A stretch of 46,106 nucleotides of DNA from Phaeoceros laevis (GCA_049999765.1 JBNGIQ010007379.1:1-46106), one strand, 5' to 3'; shown: positions 1 to 11,991, counted from the stretch's first letter. Numbers and translations: made by a program. The notes: generated from the letters alone by a model not told the origin.

Positions 1-154
1 TGAGCGTCATATGAAAATTCTGAGAAGTTGATGAACGCATGGAAAACGTGCGATCTGTTATGTCATCATCCTCACTTGAGGAGTCCATGTCTTGATCGGA
101 GGCCCCTTCTGAAGAGGCGCTGTCTGATGATTGAGAGGTGCTGCTTTCATCAAT

Positions 155-834
155 TGCTTATGGCTCGGTACGGTTAATATGATCCAGCAGGTCATGGGCC
201 AGGAAGCAAATTTGGTGAGGGCTATATTGATAAACTTGCTGCAGAGTAAGTGCTGTACTGAAGACATCGTCATGTCTACATCGAACTACTTCTGTGAGTG
301 GGCAATCCATAACCATGTGAACCTCAATATCTGATACAGGCTCATGACATAGGTGGCATGGTGGTTGTTGAGTCCCGTCTTTCCTCCTCCATGTGTGCTG
401 CCTTGACCAAGTCGTGGCTTGCAAACAGATCTGTATTAAAGCCTTAACTTGCGAGAATGGCAACGTCTGCTGCAGGTATGGCTTGATGACTAGAGAGGGT
501 AAGCCGTTGTGCAGCACATACGCTGATAGTCCGTAAGATGTGCTGTATTCCAGATTTGCTTAAAACATGTCTTTCTAATGAGATCAGGTGTGAGCTCGTG
601 CAAAGCATAATCTTGCAAACCCCATTTTGCTAGCCATGTGTGCCATTGCTTCAACCATCTTGTGTTCTTACTGGCTTCCAGTAAGAACACTTTTTTATGG
701 TTTTCTATTTTTGGTGTGTATCGTCTGTGGCAAGGTCTTTCTAACTGGATAGGTAGAAATCTGCTGTGGCAGTTGATAGGTAGGCAGAGGCAAGATGCTA
801 AAAAAGCTGCCTTTTCTAATGCTAGATGAGCCAA
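155..834 (-). pseudogene. LINE retrotransposon ORF2, C-terminal fragment
   Basis: Two overlapping minus-strand frames, about 834-490 and 517-158, form one broken protein. The first part (KWGLQDYALHELTPDLIRK) matches in pattern the segment KWNLQHRELAELTPEVIRQ of the LINE fragment at 30.2-31.4 kb. The second ends with a Cys-Cys-His-Cys finger (CHLCHEPVSDIEVHMVMDC), as found at the C terminus of many plant LINE reverse transcriptases. A frameshift near 500 separates the parts. The endonuclease and catalytic RT portions are absent, so this is a 5'-truncated dead copy. Its 5' edge meets the Penelope-like fragment at about 830. The LINE assignment is good; the clade is not determined. Confidence 0.7.
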
Positions 835-1721
835 ATCCTGTCCAGAAGGTACTCAGAGCCTATACGTTGAACTCACGGAAGAAAGATTAATCCACTTACA
901 TTGCTGGCTTATGAATAGCTGCTATGTACAGCTGGGAAACAAGGTGTGGAGGCAGCAACTTGGAATTCCCATGGGCTTTGCCTGCTCACCCTTGTGGTGC
1001 AATTTATACTTCTTCCACTATGAGTCCTCCTTCATTATGAGGCTTGCTAATCTTGGTAGGCGGGATCTCATGGCTTTGTTTCGTGATGCAAAACGTTACA
1101 TCGATGATCTTTGCTGGCTCAACACGAACTGCCCTACCCAGTTTTTGGATCCTTTGGCACCAAGGGTAGCTGATAATCCATTCTGGATTTACCCTCTCAA
1201 CGTCGTCACAATTGAACCTGAGGTTCAGCAATTTGCTACAGGCCTAAACGGCATTCAGGTTGGCACAAATGCACACTTCTTGTCGTTCCAATTTTCTGTG
1301 ACTAATCCAATTACTGGTACGTATACTTTTCAGAAGTTTGACGAACAGAGGGCTCTGTCCTTTCAGATTGCTCAGTTCATACACTTGCAATCTAACAGAT
1401 CAATTTGTCAAGCTTACAAAGTGATACTTTCACAAGTCTTCACTGTCCTATGTCTGCAGCTCTGTCGATATGGCCATACAGGAAATTGATCTCCTAATCA
1501 GCGCCTTCCAGAAGAATGGATTTGACAAAAACCGGCTTACTCGAGGCATTTGCAAGTTTTTAGATGAGAACTTGTTCCCTGGATGTCATGTTGACATTGA
1601 ACAAATCTCATCCTGTCTTGCAGGCAGGTTGGGAAACCAACTGACTGCCCCATATCCTGCTGGCAAAAAACTTGCTGCAGCAGAACGCCATGCTACACCA
1701 GTGATGCGTTTACAGTTCTAA
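832..1721 (+). pseudogene. Penelope-like reverse transcriptase remnant
   Basis: The frame is open from about 832 and carries RT motifs in order. The first is QQLGIPMGFACSPLWCNLYF (the GxPMG..SP..A/CNLY palm motif typical of Penelope-like elements). The second is RYIDDLCWLN near 1093-1122, the catalytic YxDD box. Later come the segments SNRSICQAYKVI and, after a frame change near 1440-1470, AFQKNGFDKNRL. Retroviral and LINE RTs usually read QG and FADD/YVDD at these places, so the Penelope-like class fits better. The N-terminal RT motifs and any GIY-YIG endonuclease are not visible. The fragment begins against the LINE at 155-834 and ends before a (CA)n/(TATG)n hairpin. It is an incomplete and probably dead copy. 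A related, unnamed algal RT family is the main alternative. Confidence 0.65.
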
Positions 1722-1811
1722 TGGAGTGGTGTGCTCCCCGTTTCAGGGGATGCTCACCGCAGACCTCCTGAATGGGATGTAAACATGGAGCACACCGGGA
1801 GGTTGGTGGGT

Positions 1812-1855
1812 CACACACACACACACATACTGCGTTTGCAGTATGTATGTGCGTG
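1812..1855. repeat. (CA)n / (TATG)n hairpin
   Basis: A (CA)n run passes into catactgc, then a gttt loop, then gcagtatgtatgtgcgtg. The right arm pairs with the left at 16 of 18 positions. It lies about 90 bases after the end of the Penelope-like frame. Confidence 0.8.
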
Positions 1856-4080
1856 AACTTTCAAATTTGTATGACTTACAATTTTGTGTGTTGTTTTAAA
1901 CTTATGCATTATGTGCTGCAGATTGCAGTAAAAATACGGAGTTGGTACTTGAGGATGACACCTCTTGGCCTGCTGATACGGCTAATAGCTTGCCTCCAAC
2001 TTGTAATATACAGGTAAATACTACCACTTATTACAGTATGCGATTTATATGGCAACATAATTGCAAATGATGCTGTCGATGGTTCTAGTAACCGTCCTTT
2101 GAAAGCACTTGTAGCAGAAGGTTCTGGAAACACGTTTGTCTTGCTGGATACTGAACGTAGTTAACATACGTTTTTCGCCAACTTAGATTGATTGACGGTG
2201 GTTCAGTACATAATATTATGTTATGCTGGCCGACGGCCACACTGGCTGCTTCTGAGAAGGCCGCATCACGTTTGCCAATGGAGCCATCAAGGTTTCCTTG
2301 CCAGACCGGCACTTTTGATTTATTTAAGCTTTTACAGCTACTGCCCTCCCAGAAACGGCGGGTTAAGCAGTCATTACCGTGTCTTGCCGAAAGCCTATAT
2401 AAGTAGTGCCCTTGTCTAAGTACAGCCCAGGCGATCTCTCATTCCGTCTTTGTTACAGCACTCTTGTCCTCCCGCCAGTTTCCCTTTGCTCCCAGTTTTC
2501 CTCGATGGCCTCTCTGCCCTCGGTCTCGTGTTAGCTAGCTTCTTGCCAAGCTAGCCCTTACCTTGCCTGCAGTCTGATAGCCATCATTCTCAGTCAGTTT
2601 TACGCGCACATACTTGTGTGTTTGGAGTAACCACTGTGCCAACAGTTTTTGCATTCATCTGCCCTGCCTCACCTTCGCCATAACATGCTCTGTCTCGGTT
2701 TCTAGCCACTCTGTATCCCCAACTCTCAGTCTTCCAGTATATTTGAGCTGCTGGTCTGTTCACACCACCATCTTTTGTGACCCAGTCTCCTCTTTGCCAG
2801 AAAAGCGTGTCCTTTGCTTACCAAACAGACTTTTCTTGTATCAACCTGCCCTCCAAGAAGCTCATATTTTTTCATAGTTGACTGCTAGCGGCCAGGCAGT
2901 AAATACAGTGCTCTGTTAGTCATCTCCTGTTTGAAAAAGTGAGGTTCCCTAGCCCTGTTAGCTGCTACTTTCTGTCCACACACAAAACAAGTGTACCTCC
3001 CGGCTCAAAACTTTCAAGGCACAAGGTGTGCAAGTCACAACAAGGAGTCCTTTTGAGAAGTGCAGTGCAGCCAGGATGTCCCAGCAATCACAGGAAGGGG
3101 TCAAGATGGCTTACAATGCTTTTTTACTTGCCTCTGTTGCTTACTGTTCATGTTTTGCTGTTTGGTAGCTGTCATGGCACATCGTAGATGTCACTGACAA
3201 CCTGTATAAGTGGAGCATTTTGCACAGATCACGATTGGGGGAGGGTTTACCAAGAGCGCTTCCAGAAACCCTCTTCGATGAGCCCACTTGGTACTGATGA
3301 GGAGTGGGGGAAGACATGGCTCACCCCCATGTACCCATCGTGATGCTGTTAAGAGAAGTTGTAGAATGTTGGTTTACATTCTGCGGCTGCCTCTTTTTGC
3401 AATGTAGGAAGTTAATAAGCAGCAGACCTGCTTATTTGACACAATGTGTCGTCAAGTCGAACTATGCTGAGTTTGTCATATCCTGTTCGTGTTATAAATG
3501 CCTGTACAGTAGAAAGTGCGTTACATTTTGATGCTACAGAATGTCTCCAAATATATAGTCTCACAGCATCAAATAGAACCAGTACACGGGCTATATACCT
3601 GGTCAGTCGTTTTTTGTGAGAGTCTTGGTCATATAGGGGTTGCGAACCCTATTCAGAGCATGCCGCATTAGCAGCCAGCATGTAGAACAGTTGACAGCTG
3701 CATACGTAAAGAGTATTAGCGGTTTTTTTCGCCAAGGACATCCACCAAACGCCCAGACTGGGCAAGCAATGCAATTTGCCAGACCGGCATACAGTAAGCG
3801 ACTCGGTACCAGACGGTACACATCCCAGACGGGCATCAATTGTACTGAATCATCAAAAACCAAGACTTGGTTACAAATGATCATGTACTTGTCATTGTTG
3901 GTGCATCATTGCTGCACTGGTCTTGTCAAAAGGATGGATTCGCTATATCACGAAATGCCAATGCAGGCATAACAAGAAGTCTTGACTTGTCTCAAGCACT
4001 TGTCATAAGTCTCATTCCTGGTTCAGGGTGAGTCCTTGTCCAAGGCAATGTTGCAGTCATTGTCCTTGTCAGGCGTCATG
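1856..4080. other. No recognisable gene; AT/TC-rich intergenic DNA
   Basis: All six frames are broken into short pieces without family motifs. The stretch contains one TATA-like site (2395-2406) followed by a pyrimidine-rich tract (about 2430-2880). It may be old repeat DNA or a decayed non-coding terminus of an element. Confidence 0.5.
2395..2406 (+). promoter_or_regulatory. TATA-like box
   Basis: The sequence ctatataagtag is followed by a long CT-rich stretch of the sort seen in plant 5' leaders and in LTR R-U5 regions. No coding region could be tied to it, so it may be a relic LTR promoter or chance. Confidence 0.3.
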
Positions 4081-4191
4081 GACATACTGTATGTATGTAT
4101 GAAACGCAAACACACACCCAGTGTTCCTAGGTTGTGTGTGTGTGTTCACTTTTTGGTATGTATGCCATACTGAAAATTAGTGTGTGTAGAT
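4081..4191. repeat. Nested (TATG)n and (CA)n/(TG)n inverted repeats
   Basis: The segment reads catac, tgtatgtatgtatg, aacgcaaacacacac, a spacer with cctagg, gtgtgtgtgtgtgt, and then ggtatgtatgccatactg. The CA and TG runs can pair, and the outer CATAC and GTATG units can pair as well. It shares the TATG, CA and aacgc elements with the hairpin at 1812-1855 and the repeats at 6766-6949. Confidence 0.7.
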
Positions 4192-6765
4192 CGAAACATG
4201 TGTTCTTTCTTGTGCTTTTGCCTTGCTACTTCATCATTGCCGGCTTATGTTAGCGTTGGCTAATAGCCTTTCATGGCAGCCTAAAATGAGCAATGATACA
4301 AGTCTATGGCCTTGTGCTACATAAAAAATAGTATGGCTGTCCTCATGGACGAGGTGCTCATGCCTTTTGTTGACTTAGCAAAAGGTTATAGTGAATCATC
4401 TTTCACATGCCATGCGCAACTTACTATAGGTAAATGGCCTTCATCTCAGCTAGCATGACGGGCTACCAGCACCTTTACAGTCTGCTGCATATAACTGCCC
4501 ATGTCACGGCTTCAGCTAAAAACCTTCTAAGGTTACGAGATTTGGCTCTAGTTACCTTGATATCGTTTATCTGACCACTTTGGTGGTTACATACTGTCGT
4601 TATCACAATTTGGTTGACGGCCTAGAGCATGAAGCCTATTCTAAGCACCTTGCTGCAAATTGATTGGCTAGCTGTTTTTTCAGGTCATCCTGACAACGGT
4701 GGCTGCCAGCAAGACCTATTGTTATAAAGAAGCTGTCCAGGGCCAATTGCGAGGAACATTCGTATACTGGTCACTGATACCTCTGCTTCACTTTTTTGCT
4801 GGCTCTCTTAATGATGCTACCTGATTACACAGCCCACGATGCAGATCTGTAAGATTACCTTACCACGCATCATGCTATGATCCTGCTATTTTCAGTGATA
4901 GGTTGATGTGCCGAGATCTGATTGGTGGTCACCAACTGACATTGCATTTGCGAAATTCTCTATGGCAAACTACTTTTTCTGCTGTTGAAAGGTGACGGCT
5001 CTACGTGGCCCTATTACTGACTACAAGCTCAATTCTGCAGACAAGTTTTCTAGTGCTGTTTAAGCTTGAGCCAGGCATCTGGATTCGTTTCCTTGATATC
5101 CATAAATGCTACAAGGCCAAAAATGGACTGAACAGCTTAGCCTGACGGCTCTTTTTTATGACGAGTGAGGAGAAAAACCAAGTGCCAGCTCCATTCCCGC
5201 TACTTGCGACCCTTTCTTACTCTTATCCTTTGCCTATATGAGACCCATACCTCTGATCAGTTGAGATACCAGTTTTTCTTTACGGTCCTCTCTTTCCACC
5301 AGTCCCTCTGCTTTAGCTCATTTGCTACTTCGCAGTCATACACCCTGCTATTCCTCCAGTTCTCTCCTCTCCGTCACACACCCCGCTGCTTCCCCATTCC
5401 TCCTTCAATCACTCTATTCAGCTGCACCCTATACTCCATCCTGCATAGCTGCAACAAATAGTTCAGAGCCTAGCACTACACTTGTAGCACGACAATATAG
5501 GTTTCTGAGTTGAACAGGCTGCAACTGAGGACACCATGTCCCAACAGGTCATTCTATTGTACCTTTCTTTTTGTTTTCAACATACTTCTGTCGGTTTTTG
5601 CACTGTGTCTTGAAAGGCTTCCTCAGCATGGCAAATCTGCGTTAGTTTGAGGTCTTGTTTGGCTGATGTTCTGCTGCACACACATTTCTGGTACTGACTA
5701 CCTCCTGGATATTGCAAGGAACTGTACTATGGATAGCGTACCTGATACTGTGCGCTGCTGTAACCTCTCACAAGGCATTCCGAGTTTTCTTTGACATATG
5801 TTGTCTTTGAAGCTTGGTTGGTCACTGGTATCTTCGGCACACGTTGCCCTGGTTCCAGACCGCGCCTATAGGTTCTGCTGTTGCATTTTTTGCTTTTGCA
5901 AATTTTGGAAGTACACAAATCATGCAGAAGCCAGGTCTACCAACACAGCTGCTAGAAACCTGGTTGATGATGGCCCTTTGGTACTGATGAAGGGGGGCTG
6001 GAGGTTTGCTCTCACCCAGCAAATGTCTGCATTACGATTTGCGCTGTTGCCTAGCAAGCTTGGTTAGCTTTGTCTTCGCAACAAGCCGTGTACAAACTTT
6101 GTTTTGATTGCTGTAGCCTATAGAAGCATAAGTCAGTTTGATAGTTTAGCACATATCTGTGCTTATAGCTGTGGCATGGCTCTACACCAGCATGGACTCT
6201 TCCATTGCTGGTACAGCCAACTTGCCCTACACTTTTCTCGAGACTGGTTCACTGATATTATTCTTTCAAAAGACACTGGTCTATTCAAAGCTCAAGTGCT
6301 TTCCAGATACCGACTTTACCTTTGCATTGTGTTTCTCTCGCCATGGTCTTGCTTGCTGCGCACCTTGAGCACTCTTGCCTAGCTGCTGTAAATGGTTTAC
6401 AAGCACCTACGGTAGAACTGCCAAAAGAAGGACCATAGCAGCCAAGGATACCTGTATCTGCGAAGGACGAATGTTCACGAAACGTGGCCTTGGACATTCT
6501 ATCGGGAATGCTGTTACCTGCATTTCGACCTGAATTGTCACAAACAAGGACTATACCACGTAGTTTTGCCAGGCTTGGACCCTGCACGTCCACCTGTACA
6601 GTTCAGGCACCAATAATTAGCTGAGAAAATCAAAGCTCGAATAGCTGAACAAATGGTCTTCGTTGTGGTTTCTTTTTCGCTAGCCTTGAAATGTTCAAAG
6701 CATGCTATCGCAAAGAGGGGACCCTGTAAAGGGCAATGTCTCATACTATACTTGTGGTTTTAAAA
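4192..6765. other. No recognisable gene
   Basis: Only short frames are present in either direction, none with a motif I can place. Positions 5170-5460 are a pyrimidine-rich tract giving a low-complexity frame. The minus-strand frames at 6285-6593 and 6538-6744 have no recognisable domain. Decayed repeat DNA is the likeliest content. Confidence 0.5.
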
Positions 6766-6949
6766 CCATATGTATGTATGTCCCAGGAACACACACCATC
6801 AGTTACATTTTGGTCAAGTCATGGTCCTCTTCGTGAGGCAATTTTCAGGCAAACGCCAAGTCAATTTCAAGACTTTGTTTTAAACGCCTGTATGTATGTA
6901 TGACATACATTTTTATGCATGTGAAGTATGTCCCTATACGTATGTATAA
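6766..6949. repeat. (TATG)n short repeats, two clusters
   Basis: One cluster (atgtatgtatg) lies near 6769-6781. A second at 6889-6949 reads tgtatgtatgtatgacatac and then cgtatgtata, which can fold on itself. It is the third such locus within 5.2 kb. Confidence 0.65.
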
Positions 6950-7212
6950 TTAAATCTTGACAGGTCTAATACTTTACACTATCTTACCAATAATTGCAGT
7001 TGTACAGGTGCTGCCTAACGGGAATTATCGTGGAATGCACACATGTCGTGCCCAGGAAGCTTCCAGATGAAAGAAAGGAATTTCTTTCATTGGTCACAGC
7101 CCGACTGCTGCCAACAGAATGCAATGCTAGCCACCTGACCGTCTTAAAGGAAAACGACGGCAGTGGATACTCAATCGTTGATCACTGTACAAGGAAGTGG
7201 CGCATCGTATAG

Positions 7213-9477
7213 GCAACGGCCCTCTACAAGCGGGAGCCAGCTAGATCGCATCCCATAGTGATTACGGACGTCTTGGTGCAAGGAATTGTGACACCTGTGT
7301 CTTCAGAAGTGTCTACACGATTCTCGGAAGTGTTGGACGAAGGAATGCGTGAGTTTGAGAAGGAGTCGGTCGGCTCGGGTTTCGATCCCGAGTCCGACTC
7401 TACCGAGGAGGAGCCACCTACCTTGGGCTTGGAGTCGGAGTCTCCCAACGAAGAGGAAGAGCGTGAGCAGTTGGAGATTGGAGCCCAAGCAGGTGTTTGT
7501 CAAGGAGGTACCTATTCACAGCACGCACGACCGGTTCCACCGGTAGGCGTCATGGACGGGGGGTATGTTAGCACCACCAGAATCGATCGTTTTTCTGGTA
7601 GACCTGGCACGGTAACACTACGAGAGTTTCGTGCTTGCTTCTACTCATTAATGGTTGAATGGGAGGTTAAGCTACAACAGCATTACAATCAGAGGTATGC
7701 CTTTCGTATGCTCGCCAGATACTTGACGGATGAGGCATACACATTGTATGAGGAACATCGTACTTCTTTGTTGAGTGACCTCGTGCTACCTAACCCTGCC
7801 TATGCAGCTGCAATCGGTCAGGCCACTCTGTCAGCTTTACAAGCAGCGGTTGCAGCACATGCTGCCAGGCCCGCTACCTTTCCAGCAACACCTGCACCCA
7901 CTAGTGTCACGTTGACACCGGATGAGTTGTTGGCAGCTACCCAAGGCATTTTGCCTATAGTGAGTACACCAGTTGATCCCGATCCGGTGGGTGCTTTCTT
8001 CACCATTTCGCAAAGAGAATCCCTACCAAGAATCCTGACAAAATTCGTGAGTTGAAGAATGTCACTTGGCAGAAAGGGGAGACCTTGAGGATGTCGTACA
8101 CAAGGATCAACAGGTTGATACAGGACACGGAGGCATGGCACCAGATGCGGCTGCTCAGAAGTTTTTGAGAGCACTTCAAACTAACGAGACTTTGTATCAC
8201 AAGATCAAGGACCGGATGTTCCATGACATTGGCGACACCTATACCACACAAGATGTCTACTTGGCAGCTGAGAGGTATGAAATGGCATGTGCTCATTTTG
8301 AAGCTCATGAGGTGGAGGCAAACCCTAGCCCTGCTAGGAAGGAAGTGAATGCTGGAGGTTCTAAGTCATCTGGGAGGGGGTCTGGACTAGCCAAGGACCA
8401 GCACAACACCAAGACTACGCATGCCGCAGTGGTTACAGGTGTTGGCTCCCCGGCTTTTGGATGCAACTACTGCGCCAGCAGTGAGCATGCGTCACCTCAA
8501 TGTGCATGCCCGACCACCAACCTTCATTGCTCATTCTGCGATAAAGCAATGTGTTTTTCCAAACACCCTGAGAGGAGAAACATACGGATGGTTAAGGAGC
8601 CAGAGGTCATGGGGGTGTCCAAGGCGGCTCAACCAGCCACACCTACGGTAGACGAGAAGGCTACAGAAAGGGCTGCGGCCAAAGTGGCCAAGCAGGCGAG
8701 ATAGAAAGCGAAGGCAGTGGAGGCCAATTTGGCAGAGGCAGCCAAGGCTGCTGCTGTCACTACAAAGCTGCACTGAAGGCCCAAGTCAAGACCTTAACAG
8801 TCAGTTTCGCGGCCCGGACGAATGATGCCAGGACGTTGGTAGACGGAGCTCCATCCCCACAGAGGTACCGCTTACCCTATGATGCGTGCATTTTGTTGAA
8901 CGAGGAGGACACTTCGGACAGTGCTTCTCGATGGCGGGAATACCGCATGCAGCTCACTACTGAAGAGCATCAATGGGAAGCGGACGTGCAAGCTGCCAGG
9001 AGGAGACACGCAGCCAGTCGAGGGGTGGAAGCGCCAGCTCAGGTAGACGGACCGACCACCAGGGCCAGGGGTGCCTATGCTGTGATCCCGATGTCTTTTG
9101 AACCCATGAGCATGGAACAGGAGGATGCGTCACTACAGAGTCCTACAGCATCGGAGCTAAAACAGGCCAGGGTTGATTCGCTACCGTCCACTCCAGAAGA
9201 GGAGCGAATGCAGGCACCAGGGTCTGGTGGCAATGGGGGGGGGACAACATTTTCGCCAGCATGGCTGGCAGAGGGCAGGAGCCCTACCGGGATCTCAGAT
9301 TCTGCAAGGTATGTTGTCAACTCACGGGACCACTCTTCTACGGCCATATTGGGGCTAAGGGAAGGACTGGCAGTAGCACTCCAGCTGGCTCGGATTCTCG
9401 AACGGATCATGACTGCGCATATCTTCTCCTTTCAGGAACTTGGAGTATCAGTCGCACAGGTGATGCGCACCCTGTAG
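7213..9477 (+). pseudogene. gag region of the methyltransferase-bearing gypsy element
   Basis: The frame is open from 7213, just after a stop; the first in-frame ATG is at about 7345. An acidic N-terminal part (EEEEREQ) is followed by a capsid-like helical part. The frame then changes near 8030-8110 and continues in another frame to 8704. There, CNYCASSEHASPQC fits CX2CX4HX4C, and a second Cys/His cluster (CSFCDKAMCFSKH) follows. A TAG at 8701-8703 interrupts an Ala/Lys-rich, probably coiled-coil stretch. After another frame change near 8770 the protein runs on to 9477. The gag role is inferred from position, the knuckle and the following protease. The C-terminal third (8836-9477) has no recognisable domain. 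Confidence 0.6.
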
Positions 9478-9779
9478 TAGGGAGCCATGGCACTTGGTGC
9501 GAATCCGGAGGAGGCATGCAACAAGCAAGAGGAGGCAGAACCTCACTCCCCACCGCTGGTTTTGCTTAAGAAGAGTGGCAGGAGTGCAGCGACTGTGAAG
9601 GCAGGACCATCGTCATCCGTTGCAATGCAACCAGAGGCTCGGATTAGCGAGTCAGAGCAGATCAGGCCAGCCTGGAGCCTAACTGAGGTCTTGGAGTTCT
9701 CCAAACCTATTCATAGCACAGTCTTCACTACGTAGCTAAAGGATTGCCTGCTATGGCTCTTGCAGATCGCATGCTAGTC

Positions 9780-10957
9780 AATCTAGGGGCGGTGCTGGTG
9801 GACAACCATGAAGGAGCTGTCATGATCAATGGATTCACCCCGTGAGTTGCACTTCTGGATACAGGAGCTCAACCCGTCATCATCGAAGCTACATTTGCCA
9901 CCAAACTTGGGTTGGAAGGATCAGCATTGAGGGATTTTGCATGGAGAATAAGAACAGCTGGAGGCAAGGTTGAAAAGGTGCAGGGTGAAACGGCTCAATT
10001 GCTGACTATGAGCCTTAATCCTTGGACAAGCCAAGCTACAGAGCTAAAGGTTAGGTGTTTGGTAACTTCAGCCACCAACTATGATGTGTTGATGGGTCAA
10101 GAAGTTCTCTTTCCGCCAGGCATTACCATAGATAACTGGACCAAACAAGCGTATTACCGTGTGGATTGGGATGGTGCTGGCCGACATTTTGGCTTTTTAC
10201 CTTTGGATCTTCATGGTATGCAGACAGGTGTGGCTCACTCAGCACTCAAAGTGGCTTGTAACGTAACCTATGAACTTGCAGGCAGCGAAGACACTGACAA
10301 TATGCCTTTTTATGATGCATCATCTTCTTTTGGCTCTTTGGAACAACCAGCAATGGAGGCCGTCACCATGCCCGGGGTCTGCCAAGGCACATCTGTAGAT
10401 GTGGAGGGAGCATGTGTCGGGCAGCCCTCCAAGGAATGTTGTACCAGTCATGAAGTCAGCAGAAGCGAGCCTGAGGGGTTGAGTGTGACAATCCCTGAGC
10501 AGTCATCAGCAGGAACCAGCATTCGAAAAGCTATTTCCAGGCCAATATCGTTATGCATGAACAAAAAGCCACCATGTAGGCAGGCAATGGGTGAACTTGG
10601 AGCTGGTCACGGGCTATGCGCAAGTGGGGACGTTTGTACAGCAAATGGTGTCTGTAAGGAGGCAGTTGCAAATCTGGAAATGCTGGCAATGGAGAATTGC
10701 ATCAGTACTTATGACGGGTTGGCTATGGACGATGAGGAGGTAGCGACTGAATATTTTGATGTTTTGACTGCCTTTTCAACTACAAGTCCCATTCAGTATC
10801 TACCAGAAACGGTGCAACTGTTGCAACGCAGTACAGTGAGCATGCAGGAAGCACTTAGCAAGGTGGAGTCACTCACCACCAGGGGGCTGCCCCAGCTGCC
10901 AGTCCAACCCATCCTCAACACCACCATTCAATGGAATCCACCTGAGGAAAGGCATCG
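9780..10957 (+). pseudogene. Retropepsin-like aspartic protease and linker
   Basis: The active-site motif VALLDTGAQPVIIEATFATK begins near 9844 and is preceded by a TGA where an Arg codon (CGA) would fit. The protease fold continues through LKVRCLVTSATNYDVLMGQE, whose YDVLMGQE resembles the YDVILGxD motif of Ty3/gypsy proteases. From about 10300 to 10940 the frame is open but low in recognisable content. It is likely a linker joining protease to methyltransferase, ending in PPEERHRH. The open frame as a whole runs 9912-11045. The protease call is firm; the role of the linker is unknown. Confidence 0.7.
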
Positions 10958-11910
10958 TCATGCTAGAATTATTCTGGGGTATGGCCACTGGCCTGGAAGC
11001 GCTTCTCAAGTCGGGTATGTGCATCCAACGCTATGTTTACTGTGACATCAATTCGCATGCCAGAATTGTAGCGGAGAATCGTTTGGAGCAGTTGCACAAG
11101 GCTTACCCTAGCAGTTTCCCATGGCAGCATGGCAGGCAGCCTTTACAACTGTGCCCAATGATGTCACTTTGATCCAAAGGCAACATCTTACCATGCTTGG
11201 GCCTATCCATTTGGTGGTAGCAGAATGGGAGTATCAGGGTTTTCTCAAGCCGGCACTGGCAAAGGCCTAACATATGTTCATTCAGGCCTCTTCCCAGACT
11301 TGGTTTGACTCATTGGCTGGATCCAGCAAGACAATCCGTCTGCTGGGTATATTCTAGAGAATACCCTAGCTCAATTCGATGCCCGAGCTACTGTGAAGGA
11401 GGACTTTGCTGTAGTATAGCACATGGTTGGCACACCACTTTTGGTGGACGCAATGCAATGCGGCAGTTTGGCCCATCGGCTCAGAAACATGTGGACCAAC
11501 TTGGTTCCCATTCATGTTTTGCAGCTGGCGTCAGTACATAGTTCGAGACCCTTCTCTTACAGTTGTGGAAATTTTGGATGAGGATTCTATTTTGTAAACC
11601 TGTTCAACGGTCGGAGAAGCTTCCGTGGTACCCAGTTAACAAACCCGGCTTGCCTTGAGCTGCCTGGCCCATGCTGGTTTCATACCCGGGGTCGCATGCC
11701 TTTCACGGCGAAGGCACGGGGATGGTCCAACGGCATGACTCGGGCATGTGGGAGGCCCCTAGTGCCGAGGAGAGGGAATGCGCTCTTGGATTTAGGATTG
11801 GCACCACGGCTCACCGGAAACTCAATCAGCCTCAACGGAATGCAATTTTGGGCAGCGTTGGATTTGAACGCTATGTCTTGGTTTTTCTCTGCCTGTTTGA
11901 TGTTCCAAAT
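10958..11910 (+). pseudogene. Cytosine-C5 DNA methyltransferase domain captured by a retrotransposon
   Basis: Across three to four frames the C5-methyltransferase motifs come in order. Motif I, the SAM-binding loop, is LELFWGMATGLEALLKSG (10963-11016), followed by YVYCDI, matching the acidic residue of motif II. Motif IV reads EWEYQGFSQAGTGKGL near 11223-11270. Motif VI reads YILENT at 11348-11365. Motif VIII reads QCGSLAHRLRN near 11454-11486. The C-terminal part has HAFHGEGTGM and AEERECALGF near 11690-11800, then QRNAILG, fitting motifs IX-X. The catalytic Cys of motif IV (normally PCQ/ECQ) is Tyr (TAT, 11232-11234). Frameshifts near 11120, 11240, 11590 and 11840 and several stops make it inactive as read. 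It lies between protease and RT in the same orientation. Confidence 0.75.
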
Positions 11911-11991
11911 GCTACGTGGGCTCACCTGCAGTAGTCGGCCATCCTATCGCAGCACGATGTGGCATCCCGATTTCATTTATCTTCCAAGCAC

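Noticed and set aside
5165-5513. Small Ser/Leu-rich proteins
   Set aside because: They come from a pyrimidine-rich tract and have no recognised domain or start context.
6994-7212. 72-residue ORF before gag as a separate gene or the element's leader protein
   Set aside because: No recognisable motif and no fit with the following gag frame; left unassigned.
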